Under the pieces are notes generated by a model. That model was not told the origin of the DNA. It saw only the letters and a program-made list of their open reading frames with translations, and did not search any database. Position numbers and translations under genes: made by a program. Positions 21,081 to 37,164 of a stretch of 54,308 nt of DNA are shown one piece after another; the first letter of the stretch is position 1, and each line of letters begins with the position of its first letter. Source of the stretch: Halomonas sp. 25-S5 (GTDB taxonomy: Bacteria; Pseudomonadota; Gammaproteobacteria; Pseudomonadales; Halomonadaceae); the NCBI RefSeq assembly GCF_029889845.1, contig NZ_JARANV010000026.1, positions 1 through 54,308 on the forward strand. Reading direction: 5' to 3'.

Positions 21081-22430
21081 TCAGCCGAGCAACGCTTCGA
21101 CGTCGCCGGCCAGGCGACGCGCCAGGGCGTCGACGTCCAGGTGGGGGCGGCCCTCGACCATCACGCGGATCAGCGGCTCGGTGCCCGAGGCCCGCAGCAG
21201 CACGCGCCCCTGGTCGCCCAGTTCCGTCTCCAGGCTGCCCACCGCCTGCTTGAGGGAGGCCCGCCCCAGCAGGGCCTTGGCATCGCTGCCCGGCGTCAGG
21301 CGCACGTTGACCAGCGCCTGGGGCGCCTTCTGCAGGCCGGCGAGCAGGCGACCCAGCGACTGCTGCTCGCGGACCATGATCGCCAGCACCTGCAGCGCCG
21401 AGACGATGCCGTCGCCGGTGGTCTGCACATGGCCGCAGACGATATGGCCGGAGGACTCGCCGCCGAGCTGCCAGCCGTTGGCGGCCAGCCGCTCCATGAC
21501 GTAGCGGTCCCCGACCCGGGCACGCTCGAAGGGGATGTCGAGCTCGCCCATGGCGGCCGCCAGGCCGAAGTTGGACATCAGGGTACCCACCACGCCACCA
21601 CCCAGCTCGCCCCGGGCATGGCGATCCCTGGCGATCAGGTAGAGGATGTCGTCGCCGTCGATCTCGCGGCCGTCGGCATCCACCAGCAGCACCCGGTCGC
21701 CGTCGCCGTCGAAGGCGACGCCGAGGTCGGCCCCTTGCTGGATCACCGCCGCCCTCAGCGCGGCGGGGTGGGTCGAGCCCACCTCCTGGTTGATGTTCAG
21801 GCCGTCCGGGGTGGCCCCGATCAGGCTGACCTGGGCGCCCAGCTCGCGGAACACGCTGGGCGCGATATGGTAGGTGGCGCCGTGGGCGCAGTCGAGGACC
21901 ATCTTCAGCCCGTGCAGGCTGACCCGATCGGGGATGGTCGACTTGCAGAACTCGATGTAGCGACCGGGGGCATCATCGACCCGCATCGCCTTGCCCAGGC
22001 GGTCCGGCGCCACGGTGGTCAGCGCCTCCTCGAGCATGGCCTCGATGCGCGCCTCGACTTCGTCGGCCAGCTTGGTGCCGGCGGCGGAGAAGAACTTGAT
22101 GCCGTTGTCCTGGAAGGGGTTGTGGGAGGCCGAGATGACGATGCCCGCGTCGGCGCGGAAGGTACGCGTCAGGTAGGCAATCGCCGGGGTCGGCATGGGC
22201 CCCAGCAGCATCACGTCGACACCGGCGGCGGAGAGGCCCGCCTCCAGGGCCGACTCGAACATGTAGCCCGAGATCCGCGTGTCCTTGCCGATCATCACCC
22301 GGGGACGCCCCTTGTCCCGGGTCAGCACCCGGCCAGTGGCCCAGCCCAGCTTGAGCATGAAATCGGCCGTGATGGGGGGCTCCCCCACGGTGCCGCGGAT
22401 GCCGTCGGTGCCGAAATAGCGTCTAGTCAT
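21081..22430 (-). CDS. glmM: Phosphoglucosamine mutase
   Basis: Converts glucosamine-6-phosphate to glucosamine-1-phosphate for UDP-GlcNAc, feeding peptidoglycan and lipopolysaccharide. 449 residues, near the 445 of E. coli. [19 protein letters not shown] opens the protein; the phosphoserine loop [11 protein letters not shown] carries Ser102; the metal loop is DGDGDR; GESSGH and [12 protein letters not shown] bind the sugar and phosphate. It overlaps folP by eight bases, the conserved ftsH-folP-glmM order. Confidence 0.97.
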   Translation of the reverse strand: MTRRYFGTDGIRGTVGEPPITADFMLKLGWATGRVLTRDKGRPRVMIGKDTRISGYMFESALEAGLSAAGVDVMLLGPMPTPAIAYLTRTFRADAGIVISASHNPFQDNGIKFFSAAGTKLADEVEARIEAMLEEALTTVAPDRLGKAMRVDDAPGRYIEFCKSTIPDRVSLHGLKMVLDCAHGATYHIAPSVFRELGAQVSLIGATPDGLNINQEVGSTHPAALRAAVIQQGADLGVAFDGDGDRVLLVDADGREIDGDDILYLIARDRHARGELGGGVVGTLMSNFGLAAAMGELDIPFERARVGDRYVMERLAANGWQLGGESSGHIVCGHVQTTGDGIVSALQVLAIMVREQQSLGRLLAGLQKAPQALVNVRLTPGSDAKALLGRASLKQAVGSLETELGDQGRVLLRASGTEPLIRVMVEGRPHLDVDALARRLAGDVEALLG

Positions 22431-23289
22431 GCGGACTGCCTTCCTCGAGTACGGCCCAGGTCATGTTCACCGCGTCCACGTGGGGCCCCACGTCGTGGAC
22501 GCGCAGGATACGGGCGCCACGCTCCACCGCCAGGGCGGAGAGCGCCAGGCCGCCGGAGAGGCGCTCCTCCACCGGCCGCCCCAACACCTTGCCGATCATG
22601 CTCTTGCGCGACATGCCCACCAGCAGCGGCAGCCCGAGCTCCCCCAGGCGGTCCATGTGCTTGAGCAGCCGCAAGTTATGTTCCACCGACTTGGCGAAGC
22701 CGAAGCCCGGGTCGAGCAGCATACGCTCGCGACGCAACCCGGCGGCCTCGCAGGCCGCTACTCGCTGGGCCAGGAAGGCGGCCACGGCCTCCTCTACCGG
22801 CCGATCGTAGCGCGGGTCGTCCTGCATGTCGCCGGGCTCGCCGAGCATGTGCATCAGGCATACCGGCAACCCGCTGGCGACCGCCGCCGAGAGGGCGCCC
22901 TCGCGGCGCAGGTTGCGCACATCGTTGATCATGCCGGCGCCAGCCTGCCCCGTCGCCTGCATCACCTCGGGCGTGCTGGTGTCCACCGAGACCAGGGCAT
23001 CGAACTCGCACACCAGGGCCTCCACCACCGGCACCACCCGATCCAGCTCCTGCTGGACCGAGACCGGCTCGGCACCGGGACGCGTGGACTCGCCGCCCAC
23101 GTCGATGATTGAGGCCCCCTCGGCCAGCATCCGTTCGGCATGACGCAGGGCGTCATCCGGCACCGCATGGCGGCCGCCGTCGGAGAAGGAGTCGGGGGTG
23201 ACGTTGAGGATCCCCATGATGTGGGGAAAGGAGAGGTCGAGCCGGTGCCGGCCACACGGCAGATACATCGGTGTACGGGTATCCATCAT
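22423..23289 (-). CDS. folP: Dihydropteroate synthase
   Basis: Condenses hydroxymethyl-dihydropterin pyrophosphate (the FolK product) with p-aminobenzoate; the sulfonamide target. 288 residues. Signatures: [47 protein letters not shown], and [11 protein letters not shown], ending in [14 protein letters not shown]. Two Met codons head the frame (MMDTRTPM); either may be used. It lies about 60 bases after ftsH and overlaps glmM. Confidence 0.96.
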   Translation of the reverse strand: MMDTRTPMYLPCGRHRLDLSFPHIMGILNVTPDSFSDGGRHAVPDDALRHAERMLAEGASIIDVGGESTRPGAEPVSVQQELDRVVPVVEALVCEFDALVSVDTSTPEVMQATGQAGAGMINDVRNLRREGALSAAVASGLPVCLMHMLGEPGDMQDDPRYDRPVEEAVAAFLAQRVAACEAAGLRRERMLLDPGFGFAKSVEHNLRLLKHMDRLGELGLPLLVGMSRKSMIGKVLGRPVEERLSGGLALSALAVERGARILRVHDVGPHVDAVNMTWAVLEEGSPHD

Positions 23290-23351
23290 CTTCCTGTTGG
23301 TCGAACGGCAAAGGCGCCCCGCAGGGCGCCTGTGGTCGCTGGCGGACGGCC

Positions 23352-25316
<1,965 letters not shown>

Positions 25317-25470
25317 GGGACTACCCTCATTGCAAGAATCTGTCGGCCGAAAATGCCTAGTCTTTCGACACTACATGAGCGGCACATGTTCAGCCAGCCT
25401 CCGGCCGGAGCGGGAAACAACCGCCACTGTGACACAGTCGCGACGCCGTGTCCGGCCATCGGCCCGTTAG

Positions 25471-25492
25471 GCGCTGCCTATCGTGGCAGCGC
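25471..25492 (-). terminator. Hairpin between rlmE and ftsH
   Basis: GCGCTGCC / GGCAGCGC, eight perfect pairs with a six-base loop, 24 bases past the rlmE stop on the minus strand. No T run follows, so it may be a stabilising or processing hairpin rather than a terminator. The remaining bases up to ftsH should hold the ftsH promoter; I could not pick one out. Confidence 0.4.
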
Positions 25493-25515
25493 TGTTGTGC
25501 GGCCGTGGGCATGCC

Positions 25516-26181
25516 TCAGCCGCGAAACCCTTCTGCCAGCAGGTAGACCTCGCGAGAACGCGCCCGGGAGGCCTCCGGCTTGCGGGTCACCACCCGCGTG
25601 AAGCTGCCGCGCAGCTCCTTGAGAAATGCGTCGAACCCCTCGCCCTGGAACATCTTGGCCAGGAAGGTGCCGCCGGGCGAGAGCGTCTGGCGCGCCAGGT
25701 CCAGCGCCAGCTCGACAAGGGCCATCGCCTGGGGCTGGTCGATAGCCGCCATGCCGCTCATGTTGGGGGCCATGTCGGACATCACCAGGTCCACCGGCCG
25801 ATCGCCGAGCCGGCCAAGGATCGCCTCGAGCACGCTCTCCTCGGTGAAGTCGCCCTGGATGAAGTCGACATCCGCCAGGGCATCCATCTCGAGGATGTCG
25901 GAGGCGATCACCACCCCCTCGGAGCCGACCTTCTCGGCGGCCACTTGGCTCCAGCCGCCGGGCGCGGCGCCCAGGTCGATCACCGTCATCCCGCGCCGCA
26001 GCAGGCGGTCCTTCTCATCCAGCGCCAGCAGCTTGTAACTGGCGCGGCTGCGATAGCCGTCCTGCCAGCGCTGCTGAACGAAGCGGTCGTCGAAGTGCTC
26101 CTTCAACCAGTCCTTGCTGGTCTTGCTGGGCGGCGCCTTGCCGGCGGCGCCCTTGGAGCGAGAAGCGTTGGAACGTGCCAC
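25516..26181 (-). CDS. rlmE: 23S rRNA 2'-O-ribose U2552 methyltransferase
   Basis: FtsJ/RrmJ methylates U2552 of 23S rRNA with S-adenosylmethionine. 221 residues, slightly longer than E. coli (209). SWLKEHF-type start and [21 protein letters not shown]-binding [15 protein letters not shown], catalytic DMAPNMSG, then [15 protein letters not shown] with the catalytic Lys. GTG 26181 ([14 protein letters not shown]) is chosen because homologous sequence begins there; further upstream the frame is unrelated. It is divergent from yhbY and precedes ftsH, as in most gammaproteobacteria. Confidence 0.95.
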   Translation of the reverse strand: MARSNASRSKGAAGKAPPSKTSKDWLKEHFDDRFVQQRWQDGYRSRASYKLLALDEKDRLLRRGMTVIDLGAAPGGWSQVAAEKVGSEGVVIASDILEMDALADVDFIQGDFTEESVLEAILGRLGDRPVDLVMSDMAPNMSGMAAIDQPQAMALVELALDLARQTLSPGGTFLAKMFQGEGFDAFLKELRGSFTRVVTRKPEASRARSREVYLLAEGFRG

Positions 26182-26374
26182 GGCATCACCTGTGAATGAC
26201 CATGAATGACAGGCAGTCGAGCGGATTCCGGGAAGACCTGATGGAGGTACGACGGGGTGCTGACCTGCGGGCCCGGCCGGAGGAAACATGCGGGGACACG
26301 GCGGCGAGCTTTCGCCGCGCGGCGTTTCGCCGTACCATGTGCGCTGCGCGCCAACCGGGAAGAAGCAAGATACC

Positions 26375-26701
26375 ATGAGCTTGTCACAGGCACAAAAGAA
26401 AGCATTCCGCAGCATCGGCCACCACCTCGACCCCGTGGTCACCGTCTCCGAGAACGGGGCCTCCGAAGGCGTGCTGGCCGAGCTCGACCGCGCCCTCTCC
26501 GACCATGAGCTGGTCAAGGTCAAGCTCGCCCTGCCCGACCGTGATGACCGCACCGCCATGCTCGACGAGCTGGTCGCGGCGAGCGGTGCCGAGCTGGTCC
26601 AGAAGATCGGCAAGATGGCCCTGCTCTACCGCCACAACCCCCGGGTCAACCCGAAGCTCTCCAACATCACGCGCTTCGAGAACCACCACGGGCGGCGCTG
26701 A
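26375..26701 (+). CDS. yhbY: YhbY-family RNA-binding (CRM domain) protein
   Basis: CRM-domain RNA-binding protein associated with pre-50S ribosomal particles in E. coli. 108 residues, with the start set at ATG 26375 ([19 protein letters not shown]). The fold's GxxG-type loop is represented by [31 protein letters not shown] is also typical. It stands divergent from rlmE with about 190 bases between them, and converges on greA, separated by a terminator flanked by heptamer repeats. Confidence 0.94.
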   Translation: MSLSQAQKKAFRSIGHHLDPVVTVSENGASEGVLAELDRALSDHELVKVKLALPDRDDRTAMLDELVAASGAELVQKIGKMALLYRHNPRVNPKLSNITRFENHHGRR

Positions 26702-26719
26702 GCCACCGCGCTTCGCGCG

Positions 26720-26748
26720 AGCTGTAAGCCATAAGCTTTAAGCTGTAA
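26720..26748 (+). repeat. Heptamer repeats after yhbY
   Basis: AGCTGTA-AGCCATA-AGCTTTA-AGCTGTA, four AGCnnTA units, preceded by CGCGCTTCGCGCG. The inverted partner is at 26794-26826. Confidence 0.75.
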
Positions 26749-26750
26749 GA

Positions 26751-26787
26751 AAACACCCCGCTCAGGGCGCTACCTTGGGGGGTGTTT
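26751..26787. terminator. Bidirectional terminator between yhbY and greA
   Basis: Nine-bp stem AAACACCCC / GGGGTGTTT with a 19-base loop that can pair partly within itself. A residues before and T after the stem suit termination from either side; the genes converge here. Confidence 0.65.
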
Positions 26788-26793
26788 GGGTTC

Positions 26794-26826
26794 TGACTTA
26801 CAGCTTACGGCTTCAAGCTTACAGCT
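26794..26826 (-). repeat. Heptamer repeats before the greA stop, inverted copy
   Basis: On the minus strand AGCTGTA-AGCTTGA-AGCCGTA-AGCTGTA, mirroring the units at 26720-26748 across the terminator. Confidence 0.7.
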
Positions 26827-26830
26827 AGGG

Positions 26831-27303
26831 TTACAGATGCTCGACGCTCGAGATCTCGTACTCGACCTCGCCGCCGGGGGTGCGCACCACCACCACGTCG
26901 CCCTCCTCCTTGCCGATCAGGGCACGGGCGATGGGCGAGGTGACCGAGATGCGGCCTTCCTTGATGTTGGCCTCGTCTTCGCCAACGATGCGATAGGTCA
27001 CCTCGTCGTCGGTCTCCAGGTTGATCAGCCCCACGGTCACGCCGAAGATCACCTTGCCGGTCTGCGGTAGCTTGGTGACATCGATCACCTGGGCGCTCCC
27101 GAGCTTGCCCTCGATCTCCTGGATACGCCCCTCGATGAAGCCCTGTTGCTCGCGGGCCGCATGGTACTCGGCATTCTCCTTCAGGTCGCCGTGCTCGCGA
27201 GCCTCGGCGATGGCGGCAATCACCCTCGGCCGCGCCTCGCCCTTGAGCTCCTCGAGCTCCTTGCGAAGCCGCTTCTCACCGGCGACGGTCATCGGGACCT
27301 TGT

Positions 27304-27307
<4 letters not shown>
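26831..27307 (-). CDS. greA: Transcription elongation factor GreA
   Basis: Rescues backtracked RNA polymerase by stimulating transcript cleavage. 158 residues, the same as E. coli. The N-terminal coiled coil includes [14 protein letters not shown] and the tip [20 protein letters not shown] with the acidic pair; the C-terminal FKBP-like domain ends [13 protein letters not shown]. Start ATG 27307 overlaps the carB stop (ATGA), so greA is the last gene of carA-carB-greA. A longer frame upstream is inside carB and is discarded. Confidence 0.97.
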
Positions 27308-30534
<3,227 letters not shown>

Positions 30535-30586
30535 GGTGCTTCCCACAGAATAAGGGTGACGAAGGGCGACGATTCGAAGGGCCGGC

Positions 30587-31744
<1,158 letters not shown>

Positions 31745-31806
31745 TGCAACGTCCTCCCATGCTTATCTAGGAATACTGCGGGGCCATGGCCGGGCCTTCG
31801 AGCCCC

Positions 31807-31836
31807 GGATGGCCGCCCCGCGGATGGCCGCCCCGC
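31807..31836. repeat. 15-bp perfect tandem duplication before carA
   Basis: GGATGGCCGCCCCGC occurs twice without interruption, between the hairpin's T tract and the carA ribosome site. Confidence 0.9.
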
Positions 31837-31882
31837 AAAAAAGCGGGACGAAACCCGATGTAAGACCGGTTTCATCCCGCTT
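31837..31882 (-). terminator. Terminator or attenuator in the carA leader
   Basis: On the minus strand a 15-bp stem AAGCGGGATGAAACC / GGTTTCGTCCCGCTT (one G-U pair) with a 12-base loop, directly followed by TTTTTTGCGG. It lies 93 bases before carA and over 320 bases past dapB. The GC-rich stretch between it and carA shows no promoter, so it looks more like a carA attenuator than a dapB terminator. Confidence 0.75.
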
Positions 31883-32206
31883 GTTGTCATTCGCTCGGAA
31901 CTGATTCGCTCAGATCATCAGCACACTGGGGGCCGAAGCAACAAGCGCTCGAGAGGGCTATTTGCCCGCGCGCCCGGCCAAAATCTTGGGGATATTACAG
32001 GAAATGGCGCCTCGCGGCTAGCCCCCGGAAGATCGTGGGCGCTTCCGCCGCAGAGCTCGATAGCGAGGGGCGCCGGGGACAAGCCGCAGGGGAGGTCCTA
32101 CGCCAGGGAAGGCGTCGGTAGCGTACAGGGAGGTATTTACAGCGCCTCCCCGCAGGCTTGTCGACGGAGCAGCCCCGAGCTCCCGCCATCGGCACAATCT
32201 CCGGAA
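31883..32206. other. dapB-carA intergenic region
   Basis: No gene is visible. On the minus strand TGTAATAT (complement of 31992-31999) resembles a -10 element without a good -35 box, about 100 bases before the attenuator-like hairpin. Two GAGCGAAT copies lie near 31892-31915. The dapB-proximal part holds the palindromic element at 32078-32162. Confidence 0.5.
32078..32162. repeat. Palindromic element with nested hairpin
   Basis: Outer arms GACAAGCCGCAGGGGAGG (32078-32095) and CCTCCCCGCAGGCTTGTC (32145-32162) pair almost perfectly over 18 bases. Inside, ACGCC-AGGGAA-GGCGT (32100-32115) forms another hairpin. No coding potential. It resembles a dispersed intergenic repeat; copy number elsewhere cannot be seen from this window. 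Confidence 0.7.
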
Positions 32207-33058
<852 letters not shown>

Positions 33059-33066
33059 TCAGAGCC

Positions 33067-33369
33067 TCAAGCGGCATCTCGTGGCGATACGCTGCGCTCG
33101 ATTTCCTCGCCATGGTCGAGCTCGACTCGCTTGAGGTCATAGGCTGCCTGGAGGTTCAGCCACGACTGCGCATCACCGCCGAAATAACGCGCCAGCCTCA
33201 GAGCCGTATCCGCCGAGATCGCGCGACGCTCCTTGACGATCTCATGTAGACGGGTCGCGGGCACGCGCAGCTCACGCGCCAGGGCGTTGACGCTCATCCC
33301 CAGCGGATCGAGATAGTCCTCCCGCAGCACCTCGCCAGGATGGATAGGCCGCATGCCGTTCTTGATCAT
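33067..33369 (-). CDS. higA: HigA-type XRE-family antitoxin, apparently orphan
   Basis: 100-residue helix-turn-helix protein of the HigA/VapI family, which normally represses and neutralises a HigB mRNA-cleaving toxin. RPIHPGEVLREDYLDPLGMS is the family's opening; the HTH is VNALARELRVPATRLHEIVK, followed by ISADTALRLARYFGG and WLNLQAAYDLK. Start ATG 33369 is preceded by AGGAGTTG. In complete modules higB lies immediately upstream; here only its last seven codons remain (33395-33418). The protein looks intact and may be a stand-alone regulator or a relic. Confidence 0.88.
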   Translation of the reverse strand: MIKNGMRPIHPGEVLREDYLDPLGMSVNALARELRVPATRLHEIVKERRAISADTALRLARYFGGDAQSWLNLQAAYDLKRVELDHGEEIERSVSPRDAA

Positions 33370-33394
33370 GATGGCAACTCCTGCTCGACAGAGG

Positions 33395-33418
33395 TCAGTG
33401 ATAATCCACGATTTCGAC
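33395..33418 (-). pseudogene. Remnant of higB toxin gene (last seven codons)
   Basis: On the minus strand, 25 bases before the higA ATG, the bases read V-E-I-V-D-Y-H-stop, the usual end of HigB/RelE-type toxins. Upstream of the Val codon the similarity stops and inverted dapB sequence begins. The toxin has therefore been deleted, assuming the short match is genuine. Confidence 0.6.
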
Positions 33419-33508
33419 ACCGAAGGCGAGCGCATCGAGATCACCCACAAGGCCTCGAGCCGCCTGGCCTTTCCCGGCGAGCGCGCGGGGAAGGATGAGA
33501 CCGGCTAG
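33419..33508 (+). pseudogene. Inverted partial copy of dapB
   Basis: Read on the plus strand, 33419-33462 matches dapB codons for [15 protein letters not shown] with one base different in 44 (compare 32301-32344 on the minus strand). The frame continues LAFPGERAGKDETG and stops at 33506-33508, diverging from dapB after the match. It has no start of its own and is not a functional gene. Confidence 0.8.
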
Positions 33509-34410
33509 CCGCCGGCGCGCCCGCTGCGCAGCAGCAGCGCGATCGCCAGCAGTACCAGGGCGCTGCCCGGCAGCCAGACCCAGCCGACCCGCTCGGGCTC
33601 CCGGACGAACAGCAGCAGCATGGAGACGAAGGGCACCAGGTAGCTGTAGGCGGTGACCGCGCCGGGCGTGAGCGCCGAGGTGGCGCGCTGCAGCAGCCAG
33701 AAGGTCAGGGCACTGGAGAAGAGCCCCAGGTAGACCAGCAGCAGCAGGTCAGGGCCGGTCATGGTCGCCAGGCGGCCCACCGGCTCGATGGCGAGCCCTA
33801 GCAGCCCGATCAGCACCGCGCCCAGGCCCAGGCTCCAGAAGGTGCGCACCGCCGCCGACCCCGGCAGGCGCCCGGTCGCCAGCCCCCACTTGCTGAGCAC
33901 CGGATAGAGCGCCGTGGAGAGGCAGCCCAGGAAGAACACCGCCTCGCCGATGCCGAACTGCAGGCGCCCGCCCTTCGCCAGCGACTCCGCAAACGCCAGG
34001 CCCAGCGCCCCCGCCGCCCCCAGCGCCAGGATCGCCGGCAAGCGCCAGGCCAGCCGTTCCACGCCGAAGCCCAGCCCCAGCAGGAAGGCCAGCAACGGCA
34101 CCGTGACGAAGAGGGTGGCCATGGAGAGCGCCGTGGCATGGTGCGCCGCCCAGAACATGGCGCCGAAGAAGCCGGCCAGGCAGAGCCCCATCAGGGCATA
34201 GAGCGGTAGCCGCCGCCAGGCAGGCAGAAAATCCGGCGAGCACCGGGCCAACCACCACAGGCCACAGCAGGCGATGACGAAGCGCAGCGCGGTGAGCGAG
34301 AACGGCGGCAGCTCGCTCATTGCCCCTACCGCGGGAAACGACAGCCCCACCAGCACCGCCCACAGCAGCATGCCGAGGTGGGCGGCGCGGGGCGAGACGC
34401 CGTCGTTCAA
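33505..34410 (-). CDS. EamA/DMT-family transporter
   Basis: Integral membrane protein of about 300 residues with ten hydrophobic helices in two repeats, the drug/metabolite transporter layout. Examples are LGMLLWAVLVGLSFPAVGAM and the last helix LPGSALVLLAIALLL. The second-repeat signature LGLFSSALTFWLLQRATSAL with PFVSMLLLFVREPE is typical of EamA. The substrate cannot be read from sequence. TTG 34410 overlaps the stop of the upstream small gene (TTGA), so the two are coupled; an ATG at 34371 is the alternative start. Confidence 0.88.
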   Translation of the reverse strand: MNDGVSPRAAHLGMLLWAVLVGLSFPAVGAMSELPPFSLTALRFVIACCGLWWLARCSPDFLPAWRRLPLYALMGLCLAGFFGAMFWAAHHATALSMATLFVTVPLLAFLLGLGFGVERLAWRLPAILALGAAGALGLAFAESLAKGGRLQFGIGEAVFFLGCLSTALYPVLSKWGLATGRLPGSAAVRTFWSLGLGAVLIGLLGLAIEPVGRLATMTGPDLLLLVYLGLFSSALTFWLLQRATSALTPGAVTAYSYLVPFVSMLLLFVREPERVGWVWLPGSALVLLAIALLLRSGRAGG

Positions 34411-34685
34411 TTCTCCCAGACGATCGCCAGGGTCACGCCCGTCAGCCCCTCGAGCGCGGCGTTCACCTTGCCCTCGAGCCGGTCCAGGGTCTCGTCATCC
34501 AGCGTCTCGACGGCCACGATCAACCGATCCGGCTCTGCCTGGAGCAGGCAGCTGCCCTCGTCGAAGATCACCCGCGCCTGGGTCTCTTCGCGATCGATCG
34601 GCCGGGCATCGGCCCAGTCCCGGCACAGGCGCTCGACCAGCCCCTTGGCATCCTCGGCGGGAATCTCGGCTCGTGAAATCGGCAT
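34407..34685 (-). CDS. Small DUF2218-like protein
   Basis: 92 residues, acidic, no signal or membrane segment. RLCRDWADARPIDREETQ followed by a segment with Phe-Asp-Glu-Gly-Ser-Cys and DRLIVAVETLDDETLDRLEG resembles DUF2218, a family of unknown function often found near metal or siderophore genes. The family match is from memory and moderate. It is co-transcribed with the EamA transporter and divergent from corA. Confidence 0.65.
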   Translation of the reverse strand: MPISRAEIPAEDAKGLVERLCRDWADARPIDREETQARVIFDEGSCLLQAEPDRLIVAVETLDDETLDRLEGKVNAALEGLTGVTLAIVWEN

Positions 34686-34867
34686 GGCGGCCTCCGCGTC
34701 TCGTTGGGTGAATCCTCAGCCTATGACGACGCCCCCATGAACGCCACCCCCTCCCCCGATGCCCCGCCTCATGACATTTGCCCTCACGCTGGCGGGGGTG
34801 ACAGGTGCTCACCTCCAGGCACTATGCTGTGGCACAGGGCACCACCACTCATCGGGAGAGCTCGGCA

Positions 34868-35833
34868 ATGATCATCAACTGCGTGGCCTACGAAAAGGGA
34901 CATCGCCTGCGCGACATCCAGAGCGACGAGATCGGCGACTACCTGGGGCAACCTGACCGTTTCGTATGGGTGGCACTGCATGAGCCCGACGAGAAGGAGA
35001 TGGCCCGCTTCCAGGCGGTCTTCGGCCTGCACGAACTGGCCGTGGAGGACGCCCTGAACGGGCACCAGCGCCCCAAGTTCGAGGAGTACGACGAAGCGCT
35101 GTTCGTGATCATGCACATGGTCACCATGCGCGACGACCAGCTGGAGACCGGCCAGGTGGCGGTGTTCGCCGGCCCGGGGTACGTGCTGTCGGTGCGCCTG
35201 CACCCGGGCCGGGGCTTCACCGAGGTCCGCCAGCGCTGCGAGCACGAACCGAAGCTGCTCCGACACGGCCCCGCCTTCGTGATCTATGCCCTGATGGACA
35301 CCATCGTCGACCGCTACTTCCCGGTGGTCGAGGCCCTGCAGGCCGAGCTCGAGAGCATCGAGGACCAGATCTTCGTCAGGGGAACGGCCCGCCAGAGCCT
35401 GGAGCGCCTCTACCAGCTCAAGCGCCAGACCATGCGGCTCAAGCATGCGGCCATGCCCTTGGGCGAGGCCGCGAGCCACCTGTTCGGCGGCCGGGTCCCG
35501 GCGCTGTGCCGCAAGACCCGGGAGTATTTCCGCGACGTCTACGACCATCTGCATCGCATCGAGTCAGCGGTAGATACCATCCGCGAGATGACCATCACCG
35601 CGATCCAGGTAAACCTCTCGATGGTGGCGATCGACGAGGGCGAGGTCCACAAGCGGCTGGCAGCCTGGGCCGCCATCTTCGCGGTGGCCACCATCCTTGC
35701 CGGCATCTGGGGCATGAACTTCGCCCACATGCCCGAGCTGGACTGGCGCCTGGGCTACCCCCTGGCCCTGTTGGTGATGGGCAGTGCCTGCGGCACGCTC
35801 TACTGGCGCTTCCGCCGCGCCGGGTGGCTGTAA
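34868..35833 (+). CDS. CorA-family zinc/magnesium transporter
   Basis: Divalent cation channel/transporter of the inner membrane. 321 residues: a long cytoplasmic domain (DRFVWVALHEPDEKEMARFQ early on), a stalk helix, then two C-terminal membrane helices, the first ending in the selectivity motif GMN (ILAGIWGMNFAHMPELDW). The SMVAIDEGEVHKRLAAWAAI stretch before it and the positively charged C terminus suggest the ZntB/CorA group; the ion cannot be decided. ATG 34868 (MIINCVAYEKG) has GGGAGAGC upstream; in-frame sequence before it is not family-like. Confidence 0.9.
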   Translation: MIINCVAYEKGHRLRDIQSDEIGDYLGQPDRFVWVALHEPDEKEMARFQAVFGLHELAVEDALNGHQRPKFEEYDEALFVIMHMVTMRDDQLETGQVAVFAGPGYVLSVRLHPGRGFTEVRQRCEHEPKLLRHGPAFVIYALMDTIVDRYFPVVEALQAELESIEDQIFVRGTARQSLERLYQLKRQTMRLKHAAMPLGEAASHLFGGRVPALCRKTREYFRDVYDHLHRIESAVDTIREMTITAIQVNLSMVAIDEGEVHKRLAAWAAIFAVATILAGIWGMNFAHMPELDWRLGYPLALLVMGSACGTLYWRFRRAGWL

Positions 35834-35920
35834 GCACGGCATGACACGGCGCCATCCCCACGAAGAAGGCCTGGCCTGGCGGCTGGACCACCTGCAGCGC
35901 TGATATGCACGGCCCGGACA

Positions 35921-35961
35921 CGACAAGGCCCCGTCTCCTTTCGGAGCGCGGGGCCTTGTCG
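35921..35961. terminator. Bidirectional terminator between corA and dnaJ
   Basis: 13-bp stem CGACAAGGCCCCG / CGGGGCCTTGTCG with a 15-base loop, between converging genes. No strong T run on either side. Confidence 0.7.
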
Positions 35962-35979
35962 ATTTCCGCGGGACTGCCC

Positions 35980-37131
35980 TTACGGCTTCATGTCCTCGAA
36001 GAACTTCTTCACCCCGTCGAAGAAGCTCGACTTCTTCGGCGAGTGGTGATGGCCGTTGCTGCCGCCCAGGCTGTCCTGGAAGGTGCGCAGCAGGTCCTTC
36101 TGCTCCTCGTTGAGCTTGACCGGGGTCTCGACCACGACCTTGCACAGCAGGTCGCCCGGCGGGCCGCCACGCACCGGCTTGACGCCCTTGCCGCGCAGGC
36201 GGAACAGCTTGCCGGTCTGGGTCTCGGGCGGGATCTTCAGCTTGACCCGGCCGTCCAGGGTCGGCACCTCCAGCTCACCGCCGAGTGCGGCGTCAACGAA
36301 GTTGATCGGCACCTCACACTGCAGGTGGCGGCCGTCGCGCTGGAAGATGTGGTGCGGCTTGATCGCCACCTGGACGTAGAGATCCCCGGGCGGGCCGCCG
36401 TTGATGCCGGCCTCGCCCTCGCCGTTGAGGCGGATGCGGTCGCCGATATCCACCCCAGCCGGAATCTTCACCGAGAGGGTGCGGGTCTCGCGCACCCGTC
36501 CCTCGCCGTTGCACTTGTGGCACGGCACCTTGATGTGCTGGCCGCTGCCGTGGCAGGTCGGGCAGGTCTGCTGCACGGCGAAGAAGCCCTGCTGCATGCG
36601 CACCTGGCCCATGCCGTTACAGGTCGGGCAGGTCTCCTTGCTGGAGCCCGGCTCGGCACCGTCGCCGTCGCAGCGCTCGCATTCGATGTGGCGCGGCACG
36701 CGGATATCCACGCTGGTGCCGGCCACGGCGTCCTCGAGGTCGAGCTCGAGGTTGTAGCGCAGGTCGCTGCCGCGGGCCGGGGCGTTGGGATGGCGCCGGC
36801 CGCCCCCGCCGCCGAAGATGTCGCCGAACACGTCGCCGAAGATATCGCTGAAGCCGCCGGCCCCGGCACCGCCGAAGCCGCCTCCGCCGAAGCCACCGGC
36901 CTGCTCGTCGACACCGGCATGGCCGAACTGGTCATAGGCGGCGCGCTTCTCGCTGTCGCTCAGGACCTCATAGGCCTCCGAAACCTCGCGAAACTTCTCC
37001 GCCGCGGTGTCATCTTCCGGATTGCGGTCCGGATGAAATTTCTGGGCGAGGCGTCGGTAGGCCTTCTTGATGTCCTTCTGGTCGGCCCCGCGCTCGACGC
37101 CCAGTACTTCGTAGTAATCACGCTTGGACAT
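35980..37131 (-). CDS. dnaJ: Chaperone protein DnaJ
   Basis: Hsp40 co-chaperone that stimulates DnaK ATPase. 383 residues. J domain with HPD at 33-35, a Gly/Phe-rich linker (about 75-112), four zinc repeats [24 protein letters not shown] and CHKCNGEG, then the C-terminal substrate domains ([20 protein letters not shown]). The tail ends with [14 protein letters not shown]. It follows dnaK by 92 bases that contain a hairpin. Last gene of grpE-dnaK-dnaJ. Confidence 0.98.
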   Translation of the reverse strand: MSKRDYYEVLGVERGADQKDIKKAYRRLAQKFHPDRNPEDDTAAEKFREVSEAYEVLSDSEKRAAYDQFGHAGVDEQAGGFGGGGFGGAGAGGFSDIFGDVFGDIFGGGGGRRHPNAPARGSDLRYNLELDLEDAVAGTSVDIRVPRHIECERCDGDGAEPGSSKETCPTCNGMGQVRMQQGFFAVQQTCPTCHGSGQHIKVPCHKCNGEGRVRETRTLSVKIPAGVDIGDRIRLNGEGEAGINGGPPGDLYVQVAIKPHHIFQRDGRHLQCEVPINFVDAALGGELEVPTLDGRVKLKIPPETQTGKLFRLRGKGVKPVRGGPPGDLLCKVVVETPVKLNEEQKDLLRTFQDSLGGSNGHHHSPKKSSFFDGVKKFFEDMKP

Positions 37132-37164
37132 GAGTCTGTCCGCCTCCGTAGGGACTCAGCGGAA

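Noticed and set aside
34686..34867. Promoter for corA (TATGCT near 34823)
   Set aside because: The only -35 candidate, GTGACA, is about 19 bases away and weak; not convincing enough to list.
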